From the IMG/VR virus record IMGVR_UViG_3300027779_003464, positions 54,608 to 118,607 of that record: a DNA stretch of 64,000 nucleotides. One strand, written 5' to 3'. Source of the DNA: a virus. The notes beneath the pieces were generated by a model. That model was not told the origin of the DNA, did not search any database, and saw only the letters and a program-made list of their open reading frames with translations. Position numbers and translations under genes: made by a program. This document shows positions 1 to 8,047 of the stretch, piece after piece; position 1 is the first letter of the stretch, and every line of letters begins with the position of its first letter.

Positions 1-569
1 GAGCTGGCAAATCACATCTAGTAAATAATTTCTTCAAAGGAAATAATAATCAAAATATTTTATACTATAAGTTTGCTTTTTCTGATTATATCAAAAAATT
101 ACGAATAGAAGATCATGAATCTGGTCCAGGGGTACATTATTTTAGTATATCTAATATATTAACAATACTTGGAATATCATCAACTTTCTTTAAAGATAAA
201 TGTATAGTATTCGATAGATCAATATTCTCAGCTTACGTTTGGTCAATATATAGAAAAAGAATGGGAAAGGATAGGTTGATTAGTGAATTCGATAAAATAT
301 TAAAAGATATTGAGTATAATAATTGTAAACTGATATATTTAACTAGAGATAGCTCGATATCTAGCATATCTAGGACGAAAGAAGATGTATTTAGTGAATA
401 TGAAAACTATTCAGAAGAAAAGTTAATATTTGATATGGTACTATCTAAATTTAAGAATCACACATCGGATAAAAATAGAAATAATGAATTTTTTGAATTT
501 GTAAATAAATTTGATCAAGATAGTGAAGAAGAATTTAATCGTTTATTAAAAAATATCACAGATAAATAA
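1..569 (+). CDS. P-loop (deoxy)nucleotide kinase-like protein, 5' truncated
   Basis: The frame is already open at the window edge, with its first full codon at base 3. It opens with AGKSHL, the end of a Walker A loop (GxGAGKS), so the true start lies upstream. About 70 residues later VFDRSIFSAYVW resembles the DR(S/Y) substrate motif of thymidylate and deoxynucleoside kinases, and LIYLTRD could be the strand before the lid. The tail is acidic and lysine-rich. A nucleotide-metabolism role in the infected cell is inferred. The exact substrate cannot be read from this part, and a ribosylnicotinamide-type kinase is also possible given the NMN-adenylyltransferase-like gene two genes downstream. 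Confidence 0.6.
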   Translation, partial: AGKSHLVNNFFKGNNNQNILYYKFAFSDYIKKLRIEDHESGPGVHYFSISNILTILGISSTFFKDKCIVFDRSIFSAYVWSIYRKRMGKDRLISEFDKILKDIEYNNCKLIYLTRDSSISSISRTKEDVFSEYENYSEEKLIFDMVLSKFKNHTSDKNRNNEFFEFVNKFDQDSEEEFNRLLKNITDK

Positions 570-570
570 T
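562..570 (+). promoter_or_regulatory. Late-type promoter box ATAAATAAT
   Basis: ATAAATAAT followed by an A-run overlaps the end of the kinase gene and lies 18-26 bases before the next start. The same box precedes several virion genes here and resembles the T4 late box TATAAATA. The role is inferred. Confidence 0.35.
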
Positions 571-587
571 AAAAAATCTTACGTATA

Positions 588-1121
588 GTGAAAAATCGTG
601 TAAATAAATTTAAAGATTATGAGCATCTTAATGAGGATGATGGTAAACAAACTCCTCTGCGAGGATATACCGCATCTGTTATGATATCAAGAATAGAGCA
701 ATTAATGGAAGTTATGCCAGACCGAATTAAGTTTGGAGTTCCGGCGGATATTAAAGGATATTCTACGTCATATAGAGATGCAAATGGTGCTATTCAAAAA
801 ATTATGGACATAAGCCATTACTATTCTGGAAAAGGAGAAGATGTTTCTTTCTACTGTTGGAATGTTAGCTACTCAGGAAGCTGGGATGCAACCAAAGGAC
901 TAAGAGCTAAAATTGATGAATTTGGCGGATTTGGTAGAGAACAAAATATGAATCTAAAAAAAGTAGTTGAATATTTTGGAGATAATACTGAGGATGCTGA
1001 TAACGTGAGAAGTCTATCAATATCTATAGATACTATGTCAATTAGAAAAGCAACAAATAAACAATCAGAAGCAGAAGAGACTCCACCATCTAGAGAACCT
1101 ATTGAAGATAGTGAAGTTTAA
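588..1121 (+). CDS. Hypothetical protein with capsid-targeting-like N-terminus
   Basis: This 177-residue protein of unknown function starts at GTG, because no upstream ATG exists in frame. Its first residues (MKNRVNKFKDYEHLNED) fit the recurring aromatic tag (x-F-x-x-[FYW]-x-x-x-E) found at the ends of many proteins in this window. The middle contains aromatic/glycine-rich stretches and the last 30 residues are acidic with prolines. There is no membrane segment. It sits between the kinase and the ligase-like/NMNAT-like gene and is probably co-transcribed with the latter. A virion-internal role is only an inference from the tag. Confidence 0.6.
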   Translation: MKNRVNKFKDYEHLNEDDGKQTPLRGYTASVMISRIEQLMEVMPDRIKFGVPADIKGYSTSYRDANGAIQKIMDISHYYSGKGEDVSFYCWNVSYSGSWDATKGLRAKIDEFGGFGREQNMNLKKVVEYFGDNTEDADNVRSLSISIDTMSIRKATNKQSEAEETPPSREPIEDSEV

Positions 1122-1142
1122 TATTTAAATATTAACGCGAAC

Positions 1143-2942
1143 ATGGCTGGAATAAATCATTTAAAGCAAATAAAAGAAAGGAAAGGAGACGACTTTTTAA
1201 ATAGTCTACTTAATAATTATGTTATCATTAATAAGAAAACAGACGGCACTTTCTTTGGTATGAAGAAGGATAAAGATACTGATTCCTTTAAATACTATAA
1301 AAAAGCTGGAGAAATTACTTATGTCGATAGAATGTTAATGAAATATTATAATCCGGCAATATCACACTTTGAAAAGCTAGATAAAGATAAAAAACAAAGA
1401 ATCCCTTCTAATTTCTATTTTGGATTTGAATATATGACTAAAAAAGATTCTAATTCTAATAATAGAATAGTATTATCATATATTCATAGATTAGATGACG
1501 AAGGAAAACCTATTGAAACATTTCAAACTAAGCAAGACTTAGAAAAGTGGGCATATTATTTAGGGGTAGATAATCCTCCAATATTATTCGAAGGAATGCT
1601 AGATGATAGTCAAAAGACTAAAATACTAGAATTTGTATACTCGCCATATGAAGAATTAGTAGAAAAATTTAAAACTACGTCATTTAGTAAATATATTATT
1701 TCTATGTTATCGGAAGATCACGAAGATTCAAAGTCTGATACTGAAGATTTAGATATAAGTAGTATTATATTTAGATTTTATGATGAAAATGATGAAAACC
1801 CAAAGCAATCTGCCTTTTTAGCTAAAATAGTAGATCCCTTATTTCAAGAATCTAATAAGTCAAATAAGCAAGAAAATCCTAAAAAATCAAGTGACTATAT
1901 TTGGTTAATTGTAATTGATTTAATGAATCATATAGAGATGTTTAGTGAGGATGATCTAAAAAACATGTGCGGCGATACTGAGTCATATGACTCTAAGTAT
2001 ATCGGATTAATTAACGGCATATTTAAAGAATTTATATCGACTTATGAATATAAGTATGATGGATTGGTTCTAGATATTCCAGAATACCTAAAAAGAGAAG
2101 AATTTGATGTAGATTATAGCTTAATAAATGATGCGAAAGTAACAGATCTAATTAAAGAAAATTCTACGTATCGAGAAATATATCGTATTCTAATAAACTT
2201 CTTTAGAAAAGTAAGAAGGAAATCATCAGCTCCCTTTTTTAATGAAGAGCTAATAGCTCAATTAAACATACAAGTTGGTAAAATAAAAAGAATTGTAATG
2301 GGAGACGTGTTATATGAGGGACTATTTCCGTCATTTAACGAATATATTGGAGCAGATATCAATGACCATATATATGTTGGGGAGCATGAAAATTTTATAA
2401 AGACTAAAAATAAAAAAATAGAACCAATAAAGGTAAACTTATTAATTGGCAAATTTCAACCAATTAATAACGGACATATTAAAGCGGCAGAAAGCCTACT
2501 TAATAAAAATAACCATCCTTGTATATTTGTTTCTGTTATGAATACGCCGAACCCAATATTTAGTGAAAAATCAGTAAATATTATGCTTAAAAAGGTTCAA
2601 CAGGAATATTCTAACGTTATAAAAGACGTTAAAATAGTAAAAGATTCATCAATAAAGAATATATTGAAGTCAATTATGCCAGAATACGAGCCTATCTTAT
2701 GGGCATCGGGCTCATCTAAGATAAAGGACTATGCTTTACAATTAGAATATATTAAAAACAAAGATATCCCATTAAGGATATCCAATAGTTTAAGATTAAT
2801 TGAAATTCCATCCTATTATAAATCTAAGGATGTAATATCTGCAATTAATAGCTTAGATTTTAATAAATTCAAAGAAATGGTACCAAAAAGCATAGCTTCA
2901 GAGTTTTTTAACCTACAACGGGAAATGGAAAGCAATAGGTAA
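1143..2942 (+). CDS. Fusion: putative ligase-like NTase domain + NMN adenylyltransferase-like (cytidylyltransferase-fold) domain
   Basis: This 599-residue protein has at least two parts. Residues ~435-595 look like a nucleotidyltransferase of the HIGH superfamily: LLIGKFQPINNGHIKA gives the GxFxPxxxGH loop, and a late SKDVISAI...P segment resembles the ISxTxIR region, although the usual arginine is replaced. Near the N-terminus NKKTDGTFFG (KxDG), FYFGFEYM and LFEGML fall in the order of motifs I, IIIa and IV of RNA/DNA ligases; this assignment is tentative. The central ~200 residues are acidic and unrecognised. Nucleotidyltransferases of this fold occur in other T4-like phages. NAD metabolism or RNA repair are possible roles. 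Confidence 0.6.
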   Translation: MAGINHLKQIKERKGDDFLNSLLNNYVIINKKTDGTFFGMKKDKDTDSFKYYKKAGEITYVDRMLMKYYNPAISHFEKLDKDKKQRIPSNFYFGFEYMTKKDSNSNNRIVLSYIHRLDDEGKPIETFQTKQDLEKWAYYLGVDNPPILFEGMLDDSQKTKILEFVYSPYEELVEKFKTTSFSKYIISMLSEDHEDSKSDTEDLDISSIIFRFYDENDENPKQSAFLAKIVDPLFQESNKSNKQENPKKSSDYIWLIVIDLMNHIEMFSEDDLKNMCGDTESYDSKYIGLINGIFKEFISTYEYKYDGLVLDIPEYLKREEFDVDYSLINDAKVTDLIKENSTYREIYRILINFFRKVRRKSSAPFFNEELIAQLNIQVGKIKRIVMGDVLYEGLFPSFNEYIGADINDHIYVGEHENFIKTKNKKIEPIKVNLLIGKFQPINNGHIKAAESLLNKNNHPCIFVSVMNTPNPIFSEKSVNIMLKKVQQEYSNVIKDVKIVKDSSIKNILKSIMPEYEPILWASGSSKIKDYALQLEYIKNKDIPLRISNSLRLIEIPSYYKSKDVISAINSLDFNKFKEMVPKSIASEFFNLQREMESNR

Positions 2943-2991
2943 TAATTAAAACCTGGCGCTTCTTAATGATATAATATAACAAAAATACTTT

Positions 2992-4662
2992 ATGAGATTT
3001 AAAGAATTAACACAAAAAGATAAGGACTTTTTCAAGCAAACATACCTTGATAAAACATATAAGTGGGATCAAAGAATAAGCATATTAATGGAATATGCTG
3101 GAGTATCTAGACGTACTATACAAAAATGGCTTTCTAAACTTGAGCTAACTTCGTACATAGAGGCAGAATCCCCGGAGCTTATTAAAGCAAAGGAAAAGAA
3201 ATTTGATAAAAAGAAGAAAAGATTTATTATATCTTGGGCACAGAATAATACTCCGATTCATGAAAAATTTCTAAATAACATTGAAGGGTACGCTGAGTAT
3301 ATAGATGCGAGTATACATATAATTGCAGGCAGATATAGAAATCCTACTTCGATATTCACTGATAGTAAAAAAGATATTTGGCACGATAGAGTAATACAAT
3401 ATTTAGATGCAGCGAGACATGATGTTCATGAGTATGTATCTATAATGTCAGATGTTAAAATTCAACCGACGGCAATTAATCCAATGACTGGTTTACAAGG
3501 AATGAGTGGAATAAATTCTTGTGTATTCGGTTCTCCTAAAACTCAATTTATAACTATTCCAGTATTGGAAGGATGTAAGCCAAAGGCAATGGTTACTACT
3601 GGCGCATGTACTGTTAAAAATTATACAGATTCTAAATCTGGTAAAAAAGGAGAATTTCACCATACTCTAGGATTTGTTGTTGTTGAAATAAAAGATAACG
3701 AAACGTTTTTTATTAGACAAGTCACAGCAATGGAAGATGGAAGTTTTACCGATCTATACTATGACATATCATTTAATGGATCAGAAGATCCTATTGAGTT
3801 CGACACTAAAACTGAAGAGATAAATTGGTCCACTTCTAATTTTGGAGCTGAGCCAATTAAATTAAATGGAGAATCTATAGTTTCTAAAATTAAAGAAATA
3901 GATGCATGTGTTCTTGGAGATATACATTATGGACATGAAGATGGCGAAGTAATGTCATCAACCTTTAAAATGCTAGATATTCTTAAACCAAGTCATGTAA
4001 TTTTACATGATGTATTTGACGGAAGCTCAATAAGCCACCATCAAATGAAAGATCCTTTTATTCAATATAGAAAGGAAAAGCATGGAACTAATAATTTGAA
4101 AAAGGAAGTAGATTACATGATAGATGAACTTTCTAAATTTAAAAAGTTTAAAAATGTAATAATTGTTAGAAGTAATCACGATGATTTTGTAGATAGGTGG
4201 TTAAAAAATACAGATTGGAAAAAACAACCAAGCTATATTAATTCTCCAGAATATATGAGATATAGCCAAATATTATTAACTCAATATGCAGGAGAAGGAG
4301 AAGTAAAAGGAGTTATCCCCGCTCTTATAAATGAAGAATATCCAGAATACATTACATTAGGAAGATCTGAAAGCTATAAAGTCAATGGTTGGGAAGTAGG
4401 TCAACATGGAGACGTAGGATCAGGCGGAAGTAGAGGATCTTTACAGCAATTTAGAAAACTAAATACTAAAATTATAGTTGGACACTATCATTCTCCTGGT
4501 AGATTTGATGGAGCTCTTGCTGTTGGGACGTCATCTAATTTAAGGGTTGGATATAATCTTGGACCGAGTGGATGGTTGCAATCCCATGTTATTATACATA
4601 AAAATGGAAAGGCTCAGCATATTAATTTTATAGACGGAGAATATACTACGTTAAAATATTAA
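2992..4662 (+). CDS. Calcineurin-like metallophosphoesterase with N-terminal HTH
   Basis: Residues ~1-55 contain a helix-turn-helix-like segment (GVSRRTIQKWLSKLEL). From ~300 the protein has the metal-binding series of calcineurin-like phosphoesterases: GDIHYGH, a following D in HDVFDG, RSNHDD (GNHD equivalent), GQHGD and VGHYHSPG. A binuclear-metal phosphodiesterase or nuclease activity follows from the family; the substrate is unknown. The ~240 residues between have no recognised domain. Its stop overlaps the convergent tail-lysozyme gene by 4 bases. DNA processing is plausible because related phosphoesterases occur in other large phages, but that is inference. Confidence 0.8.
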   Translation: MRFKELTQKDKDFFKQTYLDKTYKWDQRISILMEYAGVSRRTIQKWLSKLELTSYIEAESPELIKAKEKKFDKKKKRFIISWAQNNTPIHEKFLNNIEGYAEYIDASIHIIAGRYRNPTSIFTDSKKDIWHDRVIQYLDAARHDVHEYVSIMSDVKIQPTAINPMTGLQGMSGINSCVFGSPKTQFITIPVLEGCKPKAMVTTGACTVKNYTDSKSGKKGEFHHTLGFVVVEIKDNETFFIRQVTAMEDGSFTDLYYDISFNGSEDPIEFDTKTEEINWSTSNFGAEPIKLNGESIVSKIKEIDACVLGDIHYGHEDGEVMSSTFKMLDILKPSHVILHDVFDGSSISHHQMKDPFIQYRKEKHGTNNLKKEVDYMIDELSKFKKFKNVIIVRSNHDDFVDRWLKNTDWKKQPSYINSPEYMRYSQILLTQYAGEGEVKGVIPALINEEYPEYITLGRSESYKVNGWEVGQHGDVGSGGSRGSLQQFRKLNTKIIVGHYHSPGRFDGALAVGTSSNLRVGYNLGPSGWLQSHVIIHKNGKAQHINFIDGEYTTLKY

Positions 4663-5651
4663 GAATAGTTATATTCTATTATCTTAGAATCCCTAGCTGC
4701 TTTTGCCCACATATGATTTTTCCAAGCGTGAAAATACTTATCTGGTTTATTATATTTACCCATCGAATATACGATATACTTATATAAAATATCAGCAGCA
4801 TCCTTAGTATTCTTTGCATTCTTGAAACTATTGAACTTAGATACTCCCATTTCTGACTTGATAAACTTAATCATTTCTAATATAGTATCGTATGTACTTC
4901 CTATAATCTTATTATCTTTATATACTCCAGATTCAGCTAGTTTAACTAAAAGAGATTTTCTACGAGATCCCTGCCAACTTATTATTCCAAAATTAGTAGC
5001 ATGATTTTTTGGATCAGAATGGCTAGATGTTATTTTAGACCATCTTAAATTATTTTCTCTTCCTACGTTTCCTATTAAAGCTGCTATTGAATTAGTGTTC
5101 ATTCCTAAACTTTTACCTCCTTTTCTAATAGATTCAGCTACCTCCTTTTGTTTATCTGAATTTCTAGAAATATATAATTTTGCCATTTCGAAATTACTCT
5201 GTTCTTTTTTGCTAGAAAAAACTAACTTATTTGAATCAGAGTCATATACCTTTAAGCTTTTAGAGTATTTCTCATTTAATTCCTTTACACTTTTTTTGTT
5301 TTCAACAAGAGTCCACGACGTAGATCCCATTTTTTGATATTCCCAATATTTCTTAGACGAATCTATCTTATAATAAAAATTAGCCCTGCTTGATATTTTG
5401 TGCTTATCATATCCAGGTTTAGCATATACTCCTAATTTCTTATTATATTTTGAATTTAATGCAGATACACTTTGCTCATTCTGAACAAAGAACCAACTAT
5501 CAGCATCCTTTTTCTTATACGCCCAATATTTTTTACTACTAGATACTTTGTATACATGGCTTGGACGCGAAGGTATAGTATACTTCTCTTCATTATCTTT
5601 AGATACTTCTTTTTGTTCAAATATTTTAGTAAACGATATTATTCTTTTCAT
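4659..5651 (-). CDS. Phage tail-lysozyme-like protein with two N-terminal repeats and a targeting-like tag
   Basis: The C-terminal ~170 residues carry a muramidase-like core: IGNVGRENNLRW with a candidate catalytic glutamate, then FGIISWQGSRR, as in phage tail lysozymes. Upstream are two ~57-residue repeats, each containing SSKKYW and ending in LNxKYxKxLxVY, probably binding modules. The first residues MKRIISFTKIFEQ match the head-targeting-like tag. The expected job is peptidoglycan cleavage during entry. There is no signal peptide and no holin neighbour, which argues against a lysis endolysin. Confidence 0.75.
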   Translation of the reverse strand: MKRIISFTKIFEQKEVSKDNEEKYTIPSRPSHVYKVSSSKKYWAYKKKDADSWFFVQNEQSVSALNSKYNKKLGVYAKPGYDKHKISSRANFYYKIDSSKKYWEYQKMGSTSWTLVENKKSVKELNEKYSKSLKVYDSDSNKLVFSSKKEQSNFEMAKLYISRNSDKQKEVAESIRKGGKSLGMNTNSIAALIGNVGRENNLRWSKITSSHSDPKNHATNFGIISWQGSRRKSLLVKLAESGVYKDNKIIGSTYDTILEMIKFIKSEMGVSKFNSFKNAKNTKDAADILYKYIVYSMGKYNKPDKYFHAWKNHMWAKAARDSKIIEYNYS

Positions 5652-5666
5652 ATCTTAATTAAGAAT

Positions 5667-5750
5667 TTAATTTAATAGATCCTCCTGCTTTTTTAACCAC
5701 TCTTCGGACACTGCTTCATTTAAACTATCGAAGGTTATTACTCTTTTCAT
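5667..5750 (-). CDS. 27-residue mini-protein consisting almost only of the tag motif
   Basis: An ATG at 5750 opens a 27-codon frame that starts MKRVITFDSLNEA and ends with a charged helix. It lies directly upstream of the lysozyme gene on the same strand, whose own N-terminus (MKRIISFTKIFEQ) it resembles. It is either a truncated duplicate of the lysozyme start or a free-standing tag peptide. It is too short for composition statistics, so the call rests on the similarity. Confidence 0.45.
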   Translation of the reverse strand: MKRVITFDSLNEAVSEEWLKKQEDLLN

Positions 5751-5772
5751 ATATCAAAGTTAGCTTTTATTA

Positions 5773-5780
5773 TATAAATA
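5773..5780 (+). promoter_or_regulatory. Late-type promoter TATAAATA
   Basis: An exact match to the T4 late-promoter box lies 39 bases before the 5819 start, at the head of the plus-strand baseplate run. Function is inferred from position and from the other copies. Confidence 0.5.
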
Positions 5781-5818
5781 TTTATTAGAATTATGATAAA
5801 TAAAATAAAAGATTGCAA

Positions 5819-6025
5819 ATGGCTAAAAAGAAAAATTCGTCATACAATAATTATCTAAAATATTTAAATGGAACTGAGAAATTATCTAATGCTGTATTGC
5901 AGCATCCTGATGAGGCCGATGATAATAGTTCAATGTATTCATATATGAAGGGAGAAGTTAAAAGAAACATATGGATAATGCCGTGGAAGAAATTTAGAAA
6001 TATAGGTCTACCTAAAAAGAAATAA
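5819..6025 (+). CDS. Small basic hypothetical protein
   Basis: This 68-residue, lysine- and asparagine-rich protein begins MAKKKNSSYNNYLKYL. The ATG at 5819 is preferred to an in-frame TTG two codons upstream. It is the first gene after a late-type box and lies 9 bases before the next virion gene, so it is probably a late structural or assembly protein. No domain is recognised. Confidence 0.6.
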   Translation: MAKKKNSSYNNYLKYLNGTEKLSNAVLQHPDEADDNSSMYSYMKGEVKRNIWIMPWKKFRNIGLPKKK

Positions 6026-6034
6026 ACTTATTAC

Positions 6035-7990
6035 ATGAATGTTAAAGATGCTATAAAATTAATGTCCAATAAAGTAGGAGGTAAGTCGAGTAATCAGGTG
6101 AGCCGACAGGCATCACTAGATGCTGTCAAAAAGACATTTGATGTACTACCTAATAATCTATTAGAAGTTGAACCGAATGACCCGAATATACAAAGGTTAT
6201 TTTTCTATTTAACTGATCCTAAAAAATTAGAATATATTGAGGAATTTACTAAAAGCGAAGCATATGCTTTAGAACAAATAATAAAAAAAGAAGATCCTTC
6301 TGGTGGTTCTAAAAAAATAGAAAATAATGATAAAGAGTATGCTAATTCATTTAGTGCCGCAGCTGTTCTGCTTGCTAGATTAGAAAAACTATATAAAATA
6401 TATTCTAAAGGAATAGAGCAGATAGAAATAGACAGGGATAAGCACCTAATTTCCTCTCTTAGAAACATGGGAATAGTATTAAATTTAGAGCCAATTTTAG
6501 GTAAAGGCAATGTTGGTACCATCGGTAAAATTGGAGGTATTGATAGTGATATAGATAAAGACTCATTTGAGCTAATTGTAAAGAGAGAATCTCACATCAC
6601 ATCTAAAAAAGATATACATAAAATTCTTAAAAAGCTTCCGGCAAGCAGTAATCTAAATAGTAGATCTAGGGGTAACCACCTAAAGACAATGAGCGATATT
6701 AAGAAAACTAGCTCTGACTCTATAAAGAGTTGGTATGAATGGGCATCAAAGACATTTGAAAAAACAATAGATACAATAGAAGCAGATGTAGAAGAAGATG
6801 CAGTAATAAAAATAGAAAACATAAAAGATTTTTCAGAAAGAGTTGGAGGAGATATTATATTAAATTTAGTAGTCAACCATAAAGGAAAAGAAACTAGTTT
6901 TGGATCCAAAATTAAAGAAAAGGAATTATCTTTACCTAGCTCTAAAAATTTAAAGGAAAAAAGGCAATTATTAACTAGAATTAGACGAGTTCTTGGCGTA
7001 GCAGAGCTTCCTGCATTTGACGATAATCAAATACAAAGACAGGGAGATTACTTTAGATTGTTTAATACGTTAAGAAATGAGAATATTGGATGGATGGATA
7101 CAATACTATTAACTGATATATTTAAAGGAGAAACTAATAAGTTTAATGGGTTTAAACAATACATTGAAAACGAAAGTGCTGAAGAGGCCGAGCAACTTAA
7201 TTACTTAACAGCATCTGAGCTTTGGATACTTAAATTTATTGAAAGCGACTATCTCGGGGATTTTAGTCCAAGGGAAATAAAGCAACATACTGCTACAATT
7301 CAATCCATGACTCTTGATAAATCTAAAGATATTAAAAACTCATATCTTTCAAAAGGATTTAATCTAGGTAACTTTAACTCTGTTCAAATTAACCCAGAAA
7401 TAAGTTTACCTTTATATAAAAAAGTTAAACTAGCAGTAAACGAAGCCGATAGAAAAAAAGAAAATCCCTTTAGAAATATAATGTCTGGGATTGGATCAGT
7501 AATAATGGGAATTATGCCAACTAAACTAGATAATTTTGATGCGGGCAGAGCAAAACAAAATAATGACCAAAATAAAGCAGTATTTAAAGGAATAAGTAAT
7601 GTAGTTAAAGGACTTGTTGGAATTACCGGAGGAAAAGATGCTGCTAGAAAATATGAAAAAGGTATGAAAAAAGTAACTAATAATATGGTATCAAAATCTA
7701 TAGGTGCAACCACGTTTGATCAAAACGATAATTCTATAAAAGAGGATATGGTAGCTCCACTTGACAGCGGACCTGGGGCGTTTCACCAAACTGGTCCAAG
7801 TATGGGAGGGGGATTTTCCCATCCTGATGGAACACCGGATCCATTTGCACTGATTGGTCCAGCTAGAAACACCACAACAAATAAGAAGAAAAAGAAGAAG
7901 AAGACTAAACCGGTTGACTGGAGAAAGTCTAGTTCTTTTGCAAGTAGCAAAGTACTTTCTTTTTCAGATTTTATAAACAGAGACAGCTAA
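6035..7990 (+). CDS. Large virion-associated hypothetical protein
   Basis: This 651-residue protein is not recognised by domain. It is rich in charged helices. Residues ~490-560 include a hydrophobic glycine/methionine stretch (NIMSGIGSVIMGIMPT). The C-terminal ~75 residues are low in complexity (proline/glycine), contain a run of seven lysines, and end SKVLSFSDFINRDS, which has the tag pattern normally seen at N-termini. Its place at the start of the baseplate cluster suggests a late virion protein. Confidence 0.65.
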   Translation: MNVKDAIKLMSNKVGGKSSNQVSRQASLDAVKKTFDVLPNNLLEVEPNDPNIQRLFFYLTDPKKLEYIEEFTKSEAYALEQIIKKEDPSGGSKKIENNDKEYANSFSAAAVLLARLEKLYKIYSKGIEQIEIDRDKHLISSLRNMGIVLNLEPILGKGNVGTIGKIGGIDSDIDKDSFELIVKRESHITSKKDIHKILKKLPASSNLNSRSRGNHLKTMSDIKKTSSDSIKSWYEWASKTFEKTIDTIEADVEEDAVIKIENIKDFSERVGGDIILNLVVNHKGKETSFGSKIKEKELSLPSSKNLKEKRQLLTRIRRVLGVAELPAFDDNQIQRQGDYFRLFNTLRNENIGWMDTILLTDIFKGETNKFNGFKQYIENESAEEAEQLNYLTASELWILKFIESDYLGDFSPREIKQHTATIQSMTLDKSKDIKNSYLSKGFNLGNFNSVQINPEISLPLYKKVKLAVNEADRKKENPFRNIMSGIGSVIMGIMPTKLDNFDAGRAKQNNDQNKAVFKGISNVVKGLVGITGGKDAARKYEKGMKKVTNNMVSKSIGATTFDQNDNSIKEDMVAPLDSGPGAFHQTGPSMGGGFSHPDGTPDPFALIGPARNTTTNKKKKKKKTKPVDWRKSSSFASSKVLSFSDFINRDS

Positions 7991-8021
7991 CTAATTTGTA
8001 ATATCCTATTCTGTATTTTTT

Positions 8022-8031
8022 AATAAATAAT
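8022..8031 (+). promoter_or_regulatory. Late-type promoter box AATAAATAAT
   Basis: AATAAATAAT followed by AAAAAG lies 17-26 bases before the 8048 start. The near-identical string precedes the genes at 18754 and 19791. A late promoter is inferred. Confidence 0.45.
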
Positions 8032-8047
8032 AAAAAGAATCTATAAT

